A stretch of 48,821 bases of DNA from Candidatus Binataceae bacterium (GTDB lineage Bacteria > Desulfobacterota > Binatia > Binatales > Binataceae): positions 1 through 48,821 of the forward strand of contig DASXMJ010000212.1 of assembly GCA_036495685.1 (NCBI GenBank), written 5' to 3'. The position numbers and the translations under genes are program-made. The notes beneath the pieces are model-generated. The model was given only the letters and a program-made list of their open reading frames with translations, was not told the DNA's origin and ran no database searches. Positions 8,922 through 17,796 of the stretch are shown piece by piece. Within the stretch, counting starts at the first letter, position 1; each line of letters opens with the position of its first letter.

Positions 8922-10331
8922 ATGCCCGATCTGCATTGGAAGCCGGCCTACGAGCTGGCCGCCATGATTCGCCGCCGCGAGCTCAAGGCGGCCGAACTGA
9001 TGGCCGTGACTATCGCACGGCTGGAAAAGGTCAATCCCAAGCTCAACGCCTTCGTGGCGCTGCGCGCCGAGCAGGCGATGGATGAAGCGCGCGCGCTGGA
9101 CGAGAAAATCGCGCGTCGCGAAGAGGTCGGTCCCCTAGCCGGACTGCCGCTGGGCGTGAAAGACCTCGAGGACGCGGCCGGACTGCCCACCACCTTCGGC
9201 TCCAAGCCGTTTAGGAACAATCGGCCGGCGGCCGATTCGGTTCAGGTCGCGCGGCTCAAGGCTGCCGGCGCGATCGTGCTGGGCAAGACCAACGCTCCCG
9301 AGTTTGGCTACACCGGCTTCACCAAGAACCTGCTGTTCGGCGTGACGCGAAATCCGTGGAATCTGGAGCGCACCCCGGGGGGCTCTTCGGGCGGCAGTTC
9401 TGCCGCCATTGCCGGCGGTATCGTTCCGCTGGCAACCGGGTCTGATGGCGGAGGCTCGGTGCGGATTCCCGCCTGCTACACCGGATGCTTCGGGATCAAG
9501 TGCAGCAACGGCCGAATACCCAGCGACCCGACGCTCGGGATGATCCCGTGGAACGACACCTCGGTCCTCGGGCCGCTGACGCGAACGGTCCGCGATGCGG
9601 CTCTATACCTCGATGCGACCGTCGGGTACCATCCGGCCGATCCGGACTCGTTGCCGCATCCGGGGGTTTCCTATGCGGCGATGCTCGATCGACTTCCCCG
9701 CAAACTGCGAATCGCGTTTCATCCTGACTTTGGCGAACTGGTGCAGCGCGACGTTGCGCGCGAAGTTGCCCGAGCGGTCGATGTGTTCAAGGCACTGGGT
9801 CACGAAGTCTCGGTCATCGACGATCGCCTCCCCGAGGTCGGCCGGGACTGGCAACGTCTCGGTGCGACTCAAGGCTACGCGATGCTGCACGAGATGATCG
9901 AGGAAAATCGCCGTGACTTCGGGCGGGCCTATCTGTCAGGACTGGAAGCCGCCAACCATATCAGCTGGCGCCACTACGGCGCCGCGTATCGCCATCGCAA
10001 TGAGCTGAACGAATGGTGCAAGCGCATCTTCGCGCGTTTCGATTTGCTGATGACCCCTACGTTGCCCACTGAGGCGTTTGCCGCCAAGGGTCCACCCCCC
10101 AGCGAAATCGATGGAAAGCCGGTCCGCGATGTTATGGCAGTTGTGGCGTTCACGTTCCCATTCAACATGAGCGGGCATCCCGCCTCGTCGGTGCGGGCAG
10201 GACTGACGGACGCCGGTCTGCCCGCCGGCCTGCAAATCGTCGCGGAGCGCCATCACGAGGACCTGGTGCTGCAGGCCTCTTTCGCGTACGAACAAGCGCG
10301 GCCGTGGCAGGATGAATGGCCTGAGATCTAG
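8922..10331 (+). CDS. Amidase (amidase signature family)
   Basis: A 469-residue amidase-signature enzyme, which hydrolyses a carboxylic amide to acid plus ammonia (or amine) through a Ser-cisSer-Lys triad. The catalytic Lys is in GVKDLEDAAGLPTTFGS (around residue 80), and the Gly/Ser-rich signature is TPGGSSGGSSAAIAGG (around residues 153-168), followed by GSDGGGSVRIPA, which holds the nucleophile Ser. The C-terminal FPFNMSGHPASSVRAG, with PAGLQIV, is typical. I chose the ATG at 8922 (MPDLHWKPAYELAAMI), which has GGAGG about 9 bases upstream; an earlier frame start at 8838 lacks both. It is likely repressed by the divergent TetR protein. Substrate range cannot be predicted. Confidence 0.93.
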   Translation: MPDLHWKPAYELAAMIRRRELKAAELMAVTIARLEKVNPKLNAFVALRAEQAMDEARALDEKIARREEVGPLAGLPLGVKDLEDAAGLPTTFGSKPFRNNRPAADSVQVARLKAAGAIVLGKTNAPEFGYTGFTKNLLFGVTRNPWNLERTPGGSSGGSSAAIAGGIVPLATGSDGGGSVRIPACYTGCFGIKCSNGRIPSDPTLGMIPWNDTSVLGPLTRTVRDAALYLDATVGYHPADPDSLPHPGVSYAAMLDRLPRKLRIAFHPDFGELVQRDVAREVARAVDVFKALGHEVSVIDDRLPEVGRDWQRLGATQGYAMLHEMIEENRRDFGRAYLSGLEAANHISWRHYGAAYRHRNELNEWCKRIFARFDLLMTPTLPTEAFAAKGPPPSEIDGKPVRDVMAVVAFTFPFNMSGHPASSVRAGLTDAGLPAGLQIVAERHHEDLVLQASFAYEQARPWQDEWPEI

Positions 10332-10380
10332 GACGCCGAATCCGCGGTGGGGGGACGACCAATCAGCGCAGCCTGTTTAG

Positions 10381-11619
10381 CTACGCAAATTGCCTATGCA
10401 CCGCTGCGAACGCGCGCTCGGTGACCTCGAGCGTTTGCTTGATGTCCTCCTCGTTGTGCGCTGCGGAAATGAACCAGTTGTGGCGCGGCGCCAGATAGAC
10501 GCCGTTAAGTGAACACTCGCCGGCAAACACTTTCATACGGTCGTGACGGCCGCCATCGTCTTTGAAGGTCATGTATGGAATCGCGGGCGGTCCCGAGTAG
10601 GTCACTTCCAACGCCGCGCTGCGCGCCTGCGCGAGCATGCCGTCGCGCAGCTTTTCCCCGAGCATCCGCATCCGCTCGATTCCGTTGGCCGCCTTAAGCT
10701 CCTTAAGGCACGCCAGGGCAGCAGCCATCGGCACCGCGCTGGTGAAATAGGAACCGGTAAAGAACACCTCCTGGGCGGCCTGCTTGAGACTCTCGCGGCC
10801 AAGGCAAGCGGAGAGCGGATAGCCGTTAGCGATCGCCTTGCAATAGGTCGTCAAGTCCGGACGGATACCGAAGAATTCGCCCGACCCTCCGAGATGCAGC
10901 CGAAACCCCGCGCGGACATCATCCAGGATCAAAACAATTCCGTTCCGATCGCAGAGCTCCCGCACGCCGGCAAGAAATCCTTCGACCGGAAGCTCGCTGT
11001 CGTGACCAGCATCGTGGCGGAACGGCGACAGGACGACTCCGGCGATTTCGCCCTGGTTTTCAGCCACCGTGTGGCGAAGGCTTTCCAGCTGGTTGAAATC
11101 AAAGTACACGATGTTCGCCCGGTCTTCCGGCGTCACTCCGCCCGGCGCCGGCGTGCACCATGCGTGGGTCCCGTGATAGGCGCCCGAGCACATGGCAATC
11201 TTCTTTCGTCCCGTCGCATGACGAGCGACCTCGGTCGTCCAGGTGCACACGTCCGACCCGTTCTTGGCGAACACCGTCCAATCCGCGCACGGCGTGATCG
11301 AAACCAGGTATTCGGCCAGGTCGACCCACAGCGGGCTCGGGGCGTTGAAACAGTTGCCGAGCTCTGCCTGGTGGCGCGCCGCTTCCTCAACCCGGGGATG
11401 GCGATGGCCGAGCACGATCGGCCCGTACGAGCACATGTAGTCGATGTACTCGTTACCATCGACATCCCAGATGTGGGAGCCCTCGCCGCGCGCGAAGAAC
11501 GAGGGGAAGGTCCCCCTGGTCAGCATGATCGGATTCTGATGACCGTAGATTCCGCCGGGCACCACTTTGCGCGCACGCTCCATGAGGGCGTTGCTCTTTT
11601 CGAATGTGTAGGTCTTCAC
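10381..11619 (-). CDS. Class III pyridoxal-phosphate aminotransferase (glutamate-1-semialdehyde aminomutase-like)
   Basis: A PLP-dependent fold-type I enzyme of 412 residues. It begins MKTYTFEKSNALMERARKVVPGG (GTG start), close to HemL-like proteins, with WDVDGNEYIDYMCSYGPIVLGH, then the active-site region FAKNGSDVCTWTTEVARHATGRKKI and GIVLILDDVRAGFR (the PLP-binding Asp), and the Schiff-base lysine in TYCKAIANGYPLSA. The GTG at 11617-11619 is preferred over a longer frame because GGAGG sits about 6 bases upstream. HemL itself catalyses glutamate-1-semialdehyde to 5-aminolevulinate. The sequence departs from HemL around the active site (CTWTTEVARHATG), and no other tetrapyrrole gene is near, so a transaminase or aminomutase acting on a different amino-aldehyde or amino-ketone is more likely. 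It is convergent with the amidase gene. Confidence 0.85.
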   Translation of the reverse strand: MKTYTFEKSNALMERARKVVPGGIYGHQNPIMLTRGTFPSFFARGEGSHIWDVDGNEYIDYMCSYGPIVLGHRHPRVEEAARHQAELGNCFNAPSPLWVDLAEYLVSITPCADWTVFAKNGSDVCTWTTEVARHATGRKKIAMCSGAYHGTHAWCTPAPGGVTPEDRANIVYFDFNQLESLRHTVAENQGEIAGVVLSPFRHDAGHDSELPVEGFLAGVRELCDRNGIVLILDDVRAGFRLHLGGSGEFFGIRPDLTTYCKAIANGYPLSACLGRESLKQAAQEVFFTGSYFTSAVPMAAALACLKELKAANGIERMRMLGEKLRDGMLAQARSAALEVTYSGPPAIPYMTFKDDGGRHDRMKVFAGECSLNGVYLAPRHNWFISAAHNEEDIKQTLEVTERAFAAVHRQFA

Positions 11620-11732
11620 CGCAAATCCTCCGCTGCGTTTCAACGCCGACTATGGTCCGAGCGTTCTACCTCGCTGCGCGCAAGGCAAGCACAGACCCGG
11701 TTCTAGGGGAAAGTCAGACCAGGCTCTCAGAA

Positions 11733-12230
11733 TCAGTGACGGTAAGTGGTCTGGGTAACCGTACCGAGCGTCGGAATTGCGCCTACGCGGGTTAGTTCTT
11801 CGCGCAGCTTGGCGCGTGAGAGGGGTTTGGAGAGAACCGCAGATGCCCCCAGTTCGTAGCTCTGGGCGATATCGCGATCGTACATCGAACTGGTGACCAC
11901 AAACAGCGGGATGCTCGCGCAGACTTCACTTCCCCGTATGGCTGTGAGCACCGAGAAGCCGCCATTCTCGGGTAGCCTGAGATCGACGAAAAATAAATCG
12001 GGACGGTCGGACTCGGTGAAGCGCGGGATCATCTCGAGTGCTTCTTCCGCGCTCTGCGCGTGGAGCATCTCGATCGCGTCGCCCAGCACCTGGCGCATAA
12101 CCGTAAGCGCAATGAACACGTGGTCGGGATTGTCCTCGACCAGAAAAATCCGTACACCTGAAGCCGCTGGGTCGTTATCGTCGTTGTCCATAGTCCCTGC
12201 TTGTGAAGATGCCTGATGGAAGCACTCCAC
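11733..12230 (-). CDS. Single-domain response regulator (Rcp1-like receiver)
   Basis: A receiver domain of about 125 residues with short tails and no output domain. Visible landmarks are VRIFLVEDNPDHVF (acidic pocket), LFFVDLRLPENGGF (phosphoacceptor Asp), VVTSS (conserved Thr/Ser) and AVLSKPLS (conserved Lys). The NPDHVFIALTVMRQV stretch after the acidic pocket is typical of Rcp1-type regulators, which pass phosphate within phytochrome or hybrid-kinase relays. The start is ambiguous: GTG at 12228-12230 has AGGGAGA just before it, while ATG at 12189-12191 would give a 152-residue form. No partner kinase is adjacent. Confidence 0.9.
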   Translation of the reverse strand: MECFHQASSQAGTMDNDDNDPAASGVRIFLVEDNPDHVFIALTVMRQVLGDAIEMLHAQSAEEALEMIPRFTESDRPDLFFVDLRLPENGGFSVLTAIRGSEVCASIPLFVVTSSMYDRDIAQSYELGASAVLSKPLSRAKLREELTRVGAIPTLGTVTQTTYRH

Positions 12231-12570
12231 TCTCCCTGAAAACGCCGGACTTGAAAAGAGGAATTTGGATCGCAGCCGGCCTGCCTTAAGTGGTCGGACC
12301 GCGACTAGTATGCGGTAGTAGTATTTAGCTGCGCAAATTTAGCTCTTGTCTAACGGCTGGAAGGCTAAAAATTTTTCCCCAGAGTCCCATTTGGCCACAC
12401 CCGAGCAGCGATCCAGCGGGGCTGACCCCACCGCACCGGCACGGTCGCGCGCGGTCGCCGGGATGACTAGAATTCGCCATGGTTGCCTCCCTCTCTGGAG
12501 ACAGAAATTCCTCTCGCGCCGCCCACCACCGTAGCTAGGCGGCGTTGGGAGAGAAAGGTCCACGATCGCA
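12231..12570. other. Intergenic region, no supported gene
   Basis: A 340-base divergent gap between the response regulator and the ClC channel. It includes an AT-richer stretch near 12310-12380 that could hold promoters in both directions, but I see no clear -35/-10 pair, palindrome or RNA structure. A reverse-strand open frame here has no recognisable domain. Confidence 0.5.
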
Positions 12571-14337
12571 TTGCTCGAACGTATCTTTGGCTCGAAACTG
12601 TTCAACCATCCGCTGCTCCAGAGATATACCCGGCTGGTCCACGAGGATCTGGCGGCAACCTATTCGCGCGACATCCAGAAGTGGCTCCTGGTGGCACCCC
12701 TAATCGGGGTCGCAACCGGCCTAGTCATTACAGTCATCAACCTGCTCATCCTGGAACTGATCTGGGCGCGGGCATTGCCCGCGTATCTGCAACATCACTG
12801 GATGATCGTACCCGGGTTGCTGGTAGGGTTTCTGGTGACCGGGCTCATCATGCAGTTTTGCACCCCCGATCCGGACCAACATTCCACCGAGGAGATCATC
12901 CGCTCGTACCATGACCACCAGGGCGATATCGATATTCGCCCTTTCTGGTGGAAACTGCTGGCCGCGGTGACGACGGTCAGCTCGGGCGGAAGCGCCGCGA
13001 TGGAAGGTCCGAGCATTTACGGAGGAGGGGCGATCGGATCTTGGCTGTGGACCAAGCTGCGGCGGTTTGGACTCGAATCGCGCGACCGGCGGATCATGTT
13101 GATCAGCGGCGCCGGAGCGGGAATGGCGGCGGTGTTCCGTGCCCCGCTCACCGGCCTGGTCTTCGCGATGGAAATGCCTTACAAGGACGACCTCGCACAC
13201 GAGGCATTGCTGCCCTCGCTGATCGCATCCGTGGTCTCCTATGCCACCTTGGTCACTCTGGTAGGAAGCGAGCCGCTGTTCGGTTTCTCGGGCACGACCA
13301 CCTTCGAGGCGATCGACCTGCTATGGTCCGCTCTCCTCGGCATTGGGATTGGGCTTATCGCGCTCGTCTTCGACATTACCTTTCGCCGGGTTCGCGAGTT
13401 CTTCGTCGCCAGCCGCATGCCGCACACCGTGAAACTGCTGCTCGGCGGCTTGGGAACCGGGTTGTGCGGTCTCGCGTTCGTGTCCGTGTTCAACAACGGT
13501 CTCATCCCCATCGGGCCCAACTACGAGGCGGTACGCGCCGTGCTGAATTCATCGTACCCGTCTCATGTGTTGATCTATTTCGCGATCCTGAAAATGGCTG
13601 CGTCGATCTTCTCCATCGGGTCGGGCGGCGTCAGCGCCATCTTCGTGCCGCTGCTGTTGGTCGGAGGATGCATCGGGAGCGCGTTTGCGCAAACCGTCGT
13701 GCACACCGGTACGGTGGACCTGTACGCTGCGGTCGGGATGGCGGCATTTATAGCCGCAGGCTACAAGACTCCGCTCACGGCGGTGGTCTTCGTGGCAGAG
13801 ACCACTGGCGGTCATTCGTTCATCATCCCGAGTCTAATCGGCGCGGCGATCGCCTACGCGGTGTCGGGAGAAGCCTCGGTCTCCGGCGATCAGCATTTTC
13901 AGGAACTCGCAAAACTCGAGGGACTCAGCAACGTTCCGGTGCGGAAAGTCATGCAGAACCGCGTGGTAACCGTGCAAGCGGGTGCGACGGTGCGAGAGTT
14001 CGTGCAAAGTATCGCCATTCACCACGAGCATACGGTCTATCCGGTACAGGATGGCTCGCGGGTAGTGGGACTGGTGTCGCTCGCGGTCTTGGGATCGACC
14101 CCGTCGGAAAAATGGGATTCCACCACCGTCCGGGCGATCGCCGATTTGACGCCGACGTTCGTCTATGAAGACTGCGACCTGATGGAGGCATTGCGGCTGC
14201 TCGCGCGGGAGAAGCCGGATCCGATGCTACTGGTAACCGCCACCGACGGGGCGCTGACCGGGATCGTGACCAAGACCGACATTCTGCGCGCGGTCGAGAG
14301 CAGTCACGGGAGCCAAACCGCCGATTCGGATCACTGA
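12571..14337 (+). CDS. ClC-family chloride channel/antiporter with C-terminal CBS pair
   Basis: A 588-residue inner-membrane protein. Residues about 45-455 form the ClC membrane domain, with a GSAAMEGPSIYGGGAIGS segment that carries the gating Glu (equivalent to GREGP), then GAGAGMAAVFRAPLTGLVFAMEM and GYKTPLTAVVFVAETTG, all family hallmarks. Residues about 465-575 hold two CBS motifs (VRKVMQNRVVTVQAGATV and GIVTKTDILRAV), which usually bind adenosine nucleotides and regulate transport. The usual selectivity motif GSGIP/GHGVP is not evident; PDQHSTEEII occupies that place. The TTG start at 12571 is the best available, because an in-frame stop lies close upstream, but it has no good Shine-Dalgarno sequence. 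Transport of chloride or another anion is inferred from the family. Confidence 0.88.
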   Translation: MLERIFGSKLFNHPLLQRYTRLVHEDLAATYSRDIQKWLLVAPLIGVATGLVITVINLLILELIWARALPAYLQHHWMIVPGLLVGFLVTGLIMQFCTPDPDQHSTEEIIRSYHDHQGDIDIRPFWWKLLAAVTTVSSGGSAAMEGPSIYGGGAIGSWLWTKLRRFGLESRDRRIMLISGAGAGMAAVFRAPLTGLVFAMEMPYKDDLAHEALLPSLIASVVSYATLVTLVGSEPLFGFSGTTTFEAIDLLWSALLGIGIGLIALVFDITFRRVREFFVASRMPHTVKLLLGGLGTGLCGLAFVSVFNNGLIPIGPNYEAVRAVLNSSYPSHVLIYFAILKMAASIFSIGSGGVSAIFVPLLLVGGCIGSAFAQTVVHTGTVDLYAAVGMAAFIAAGYKTPLTAVVFVAETTGGHSFIIPSLIGAAIAYAVSGEASVSGDQHFQELAKLEGLSNVPVRKVMQNRVVTVQAGATVREFVQSIAIHHEHTVYPVQDGSRVVGLVSLAVLGSTPSEKWDSTTVRAIADLTPTFVYEDCDLMEALRLLAREKPDPMLLVTATDGALTGIVTKTDILRAVESSHGSQTADSDH

Positions 14338-14380
14338 GCGGGAGCGGCTGGCGCGTGACGAAGCCGAACGCGGGACACCG

Positions 14381-15157
14381 TCAGATCTCTCCGCTGTAGT
14401 CGTCGATATTCTGAAACGCGTACGGCAGAAAGCTTTTCGCATCCACCGTGCCGATGCGCTTGGCCTGCGCATACACGTCACCCTCCGAATAGACCGCACC
14501 GCGAAATTCCAGGATCTCCAGATCGGTCAGGGGATCGTGATGCGACGGTTTGAAGGTGGCTTTGCCCGGTCCGCGTTTTACGACTCGCAATTGGGTCTCG
14601 AAGTGCGCTTGCACAATGATCGGATCGAACTCCAGGCCGCGGCCGTCGGCTGAATGCATGAATTTGAAATGAAACCGATCGCTGGTCGCGGGACCGTCGA
14701 TCGAGAGGTTTTCGGTGAGGCGCGCCTCGACCGAGAGGTACGGAATTCCGTAACGTTCCACCACCCCGCGAGTAACGTCGCCGTCACTTTCGAGCCGCAC
14801 TCTCCCCTGCTTCTTCGGCTCACCAAACAACTCCCGCCCGAAGATGATCGCGACGTCTGTGGACATCGGCATGGCCAGGCAATAGTCCGCCTCGATTCCC
14901 TGGTAGCGTGCACGAATGTCGACCCACCCGCCCGCAAATGCGCCGACGCAGTTGGATCGTCCGAACGCGCCCACCCCAACTGAAACCAGTGGATCTCCCG
15001 CCGGCTCAAGGGGCGGAGGCAGAACTGCGCGAATTAGTTCGGGGCGGGTAAGGTAGGTTACTGTGAGGGTCCTGCCGTCCAGGAAAGCCGGGTGAGCAAG
15101 CCGCTCTTCTATGGTTTCAATCTCCTCGGGCGTTTTGACCCACTTGGTGTTAGTCAT
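14381..15157 (-). CDS. Acetoacetate decarboxylase-family protein
   Basis: A 258-residue protein of the acetoacetate decarboxylase family (PF06314). The central block FGRELFGEPKKQGRVRLESDGD includes the EPKK lysines that in acetoacetate decarboxylase form the Schiff base, so a decarboxylase or Schiff-base hydratase/aldolase mechanism is possible. HFKFMHSADGRGLEFDPI matches the later part of the family. ATG at 15155-15157 has GGAGGTG upstream, so a longer frame was rejected. It is the last gene of a five-gene reverse-strand operon beginning with two acyl-CoA dehydrogenases. Many members of this family act on beta-keto or alpha-keto acids in secondary or catabolic pathways; the real substrate is unknown. 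Confidence 0.85.
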   Translation of the reverse strand: MTNTKWVKTPEEIETIEERLAHPAFLDGRTLTVTYLTRPELIRAVLPPPLEPAGDPLVSVGVGAFGRSNCVGAFAGGWVDIRARYQGIEADYCLAMPMSTDVAIIFGRELFGEPKKQGRVRLESDGDVTRGVVERYGIPYLSVEARLTENLSIDGPATSDRFHFKFMHSADGRGLEFDPIIVQAHFETQLRVVKRGPGKATFKPSHHDPLTDLEILEFRGAVYSEGDVYAQAKRIGTVDAKSFLPYAFQNIDDYSGEI

Positions 15158-15272
15158 GGGCACCTCCGCGGCGAACTCCAACGCTACTAGCATCGCGCGG
15201 GATCGAGCGCCAATGGTGCAAGGCGGGATGCCCGAGAGGTCTCGCTCGTTGCGGGCGGGCCGTAGGCCGGGC

Positions 15273-15659
15273 TCAGGGGATTGTCATTTCTATGAAGGCG
15301 CGATGTTTCGCGCGCCCGAACAGCGTCGAGAAGAATTTCAACACCGTCACCTGCCAGCCGTACTTGCTTTCCAGCGCCTGCTGCACTCGCTGGATGAGCG
15401 CACCATCATCGATGCGTCTCCCGTGTCCCTCCGCCCATTCACCGCGCACCTCGCCGCGCGCGTCACAGGCGGCCAGCCGGATTCGATCGTTTGCCTTAAG
15501 CCGTTTCATCTTGACTGAGGTGCCATTGGTGACGGCGTAGAGCTTGCCGTCGTACGCGGCCACCCAGATGGGCGTGGGCACTCCGTTTCCGTTGCGACGA
15601 AAGGTAACCAGGCTGACGTAACGCTCGGTGGCGAGTTCCTGGAGTGATGGACCAGTCAT
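15273..15659 (-). CDS. PPOX-class / F420-dependent split-barrel oxidoreductase
   Basis: A 128-residue split beta-barrel protein of the pyridoxamine-5'-phosphate oxidase-like group. The start LATERYVSLVTFRRNGNGVPTPIWVAAYDGKLY, with TNGTSVKMKRLKANDRIRLAACDARGEVRGEW, is characteristic of the PPOX-class F420-dependent enzymes seen in actinobacteria. These bind FMN or F420 and reduce small organic substrates. It begins one base after the stop of the LLM gene and is followed by the acetoacetate-decarboxylase-like gene, so it is part of the operon. With an LLM enzyme beside it, a shared flavin or F420 role is reasonable but not shown. Confidence 0.85.
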   Translation of the reverse strand: MTGPSLQELATERYVSLVTFRRNGNGVPTPIWVAAYDGKLYAVTNGTSVKMKRLKANDRIRLAACDARGEVRGEWAEGHGRRIDDGALIQRVQQALESKYGWQVTVLKFFSTLFGRAKHRAFIEMTIP

Positions 15660-15660
15660 C

Positions 15661-16707
15661 CTACTGAAACTTCGGCATCACGCGTTCGGCGAACAGACGC
15701 ATTGCGGCAAGCACGTTTGCGTGACCGGCTATGCCCCCGGTCTCAAACCAGCACACCAGTCGGGTAAAGCCGAAACGCTCTTTCAGCGCGGCGATCTTGT
15801 CGGCGATATACTCTGGTTCGCCCATCGCTCCCATGATTTCATCGACCTGCTCGTATTCAATCGTGCGCAGCCGTTCGCGTACCTTGGCGAAATCCGCCTG
15901 CACTCCGGGAACCTGCGCCTCTGGCTCTATGATCTCGCCGGCGGATTTGAAGTAGTTGCGCAGACTTGGTTCGAATTGAGCGCGCACCGACGCGCGATCC
16001 CGCCCGGGAAAGGTGAGAAGCAGACCGGCGAACCAGTCGTCAGGACGGGCGCGGCCCGACTCGGCGAGTGCGCGCTCGTAGATCGCGAGCCGCTCGCCAA
16101 GCACCGGAAACGGGTTGACCGGGCCACCGGCGAAAATCCGATAAGCGTTGGTGCCGGCATACGCGAAGGTGTCGGGGCTGTTCGCGGCAAGTCGAATCGG
16201 AGGATGGGGACGCTGAATCGGTCTGGGCACCACCTCTATGCCTTCCACCTGGTAGTGACGGCCGCGAAAGCTGAGCCGCTCCTGCGTCCATGCGGCGCGC
16301 ACCAACTCCAGGCCTTCCTCGAACAACCCGCGGCTGTCGGGCATGGGTACGCCATAGCCGCGATAGTTCATCGCAAACGCGCCCCGGCCTGCACCGAACT
16401 CGACACGGCCCCCGGAGATCACGTCGAGCATCGCGGTCTCTTCCGCCAGGCGCAGCGGATGGTGCAGCGGCATCAGGTTCACTGCCACGCCGAGGCGAAT
16501 CCGCGCGGTGCGCTGGGCAATGGCCGCGTGCAGCAGCATCGGCGCGGGCATCATCGAAAAATGCCGAGCGAAATGAACCTCGGCCAGCCAGATCGTGTCG
16601 AACCCTAGCTGGTCGGCCGCGACCACCTCTTCGATCAATTCGGTGTAGCGCGCGGGGGTGCGCTGGGTATCGGCCTGAGGCAGCTGATAGAAGAGGTCGA
16701 ACTTCAC
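15661..16707 (-). CDS. LLM class flavin-dependent oxidoreductase
   Basis: A 348-residue luciferase-like monooxygenase. It starts MKFDLFYQLPQADTQR, then carries GFDTIWLAEVHFARHFSM, IRLGVAVNLMPLHHPLRLAEETAMLDVISGGRVEFGAGRG-type core sequence and VVPRPIQRPHPPIRLAANSPDTF. The histidine-rich LAEVHF-ARHF and the GRVEFGAGRG turn are the usual flavin and phosphate contacts of this group. The gene sits 8 bases after the second acyl-CoA dehydrogenase and abuts the PPOX gene. The operon context suggests oxygenation of an acyl-CoA or an organic acid during degradation. It is not closely similar to the other two LLM proteins of this window, so they probably have different substrates. Confidence 0.9.
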   Translation of the reverse strand: MKFDLFYQLPQADTQRTPARYTELIEEVVAADQLGFDTIWLAEVHFARHFSMMPAPMLLHAAIAQRTARIRLGVAVNLMPLHHPLRLAEETAMLDVISGGRVEFGAGRGAFAMNYRGYGVPMPDSRGLFEEGLELVRAAWTQERLSFRGRHYQVEGIEVVPRPIQRPHPPIRLAANSPDTFAYAGTNAYRIFAGGPVNPFPVLGERLAIYERALAESGRARPDDWFAGLLLTFPGRDRASVRAQFEPSLRNYFKSAGEIIEPEAQVPGVQADFAKVRERLRTIEYEQVDEIMGAMGEPEYIADKIAALKERFGFTRLVCWFETGGIAGHANVLAAMRLFAERVMPKFQ

Positions 16708-16715
16708 TCGTGTGC

Positions 16716-17792
16716 TCAGTACGCGCTCAGCTGGGCGACGCGTTCGCGGTAGTAGGCCGGGGAACCAAGATAGGACTCATTGAAGCGCGCGCGCTTGAAC
16801 CACAAATGAATATCATGCTCCCAGGTAAACCCTATGCCACCGTGCATCAGCACCGCGCGGTCCGTCCCGCGGCTGTATACCTCGCACAGCCGCGCCTTTG
16901 CCATCGCCGCAGCGCGGGGTGCTTCCTTAGGCATCGCATCCAGCGCGTGGGCCGCGTACCAGACCAGAGAGCGCGCGGGCTCGAGGTCTGCGACTATCTC
17001 GGCGGCGGCATGCTTGAGGGCCTGAAACGATCCGATCGGCTTGCCGAATTGCTCACGGACCTTGGAGTAGTCGACCGCCATGTCCAGCGCACGCTGCGTG
17101 CCCCCGAGCGAGTCCGCGGCGATTGCCACCGCACCGACGTCGAGGATCCGACGGTGCAGCGATTCGCCTCCCGAGAGCTGCTCGGCGGCGGCGGCGCCGA
17201 AGTCCACCAACCCGAACCGGCGGGTGAGATCCAGATGCCTAAGCCGGTTTAGGATGACGCCGCTTGAGTGTGTGTCGACCAGCGCGAGCGACCGGCCCGC
17301 TTCGCCCCGCACCGACACCACTACGAAGTCAGCGAGGTTCGCGTAAGGCGCGAAGACTTTGCTGCCGCTAAGCCGGCCATCCTTCGCGAGGGTTGGGATG
17401 CGGTCGCTGGTTTCGGCAATTGCGACTGTGCCGATCGCTTTGCCCTCCGCGAGCACGCCCAGCCACTTTGCCTTCATTTCTTCCGAGCCTCCACGCACGA
17501 CCGCTTCGGTAGCGATCGCCGCGGAGAACAGAAACGGTCCGGGCATGGCGGCGTAGCCCTGTTCTTCGAGCAGCACTGCCATGTCGAGCATACCCAATCC
17601 GGCTCCGCCAAACTTCTCGGGCACGATCAGGCCGGTCCATCCGAGCTTCGCAATCTCCCGCCACAGTTCTGGCAAGGTACCGTCGTCACTCGCCATCGCC
17701 CTGCGCACCGCCGGGGTCGGGCATTCGGCCGCGAGCAGTTCGCGCGCGCTGGTTTTCAGCTGCTGCTGTTCTTCGCTGAGTCCGAAATCCAT
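16716..17792 (-). CDS. Acyl-CoA dehydrogenase (second subunit of a pair)
   Basis: A 358-residue acyl-CoA dehydrogenase-fold protein. It starts MDFGLSEEQQQLKTSARELL and includes LGWTGLIVPEKFGGAGLGMLDMAVLLEEQGYAAMPGPF and, near the end, MHGGIGFTWEHDIHLWFKRA, typical of ACAD subunits used in steroid or branched-substrate oxidation. It begins 4 bases after the stop of the neighbouring ACAD, and the arrangement recalls the alpha-beta heteromeric ACADs (FadE28/29-like) of mycobacteria, in which both subunits are needed. I chose the ATG at 17790-17792 because it starts the conserved domain; a longer frame overlaps the upstream gene. FAD-dependent dehydrogenation of an acyl-CoA is inferred. Confidence 0.88.
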   Translation of the reverse strand: MDFGLSEEQQQLKTSARELLAAECPTPAVRRAMASDDGTLPELWREIAKLGWTGLIVPEKFGGAGLGMLDMAVLLEEQGYAAMPGPFLFSAAIATEAVVRGGSEEMKAKWLGVLAEGKAIGTVAIAETSDRIPTLAKDGRLSGSKVFAPYANLADFVVVSVRGEAGRSLALVDTHSSGVILNRLRHLDLTRRFGLVDFGAAAAEQLSGGESLHRRILDVGAVAIAADSLGGTQRALDMAVDYSKVREQFGKPIGSFQALKHAAAEIVADLEPARSLVWYAAHALDAMPKEAPRAAAMAKARLCEVYSRGTDRAVLMHGGIGFTWEHDIHLWFKRARFNESYLGSPAYYRERVAQLSAY

Positions 17793-17796
17793 TTTG

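Noticed and set aside
12339-12605. Reverse open frame of 88 codons between the response regulator and ClC genes
   Set aside because: No family match, overlaps the ClC start, and has no good start signal.
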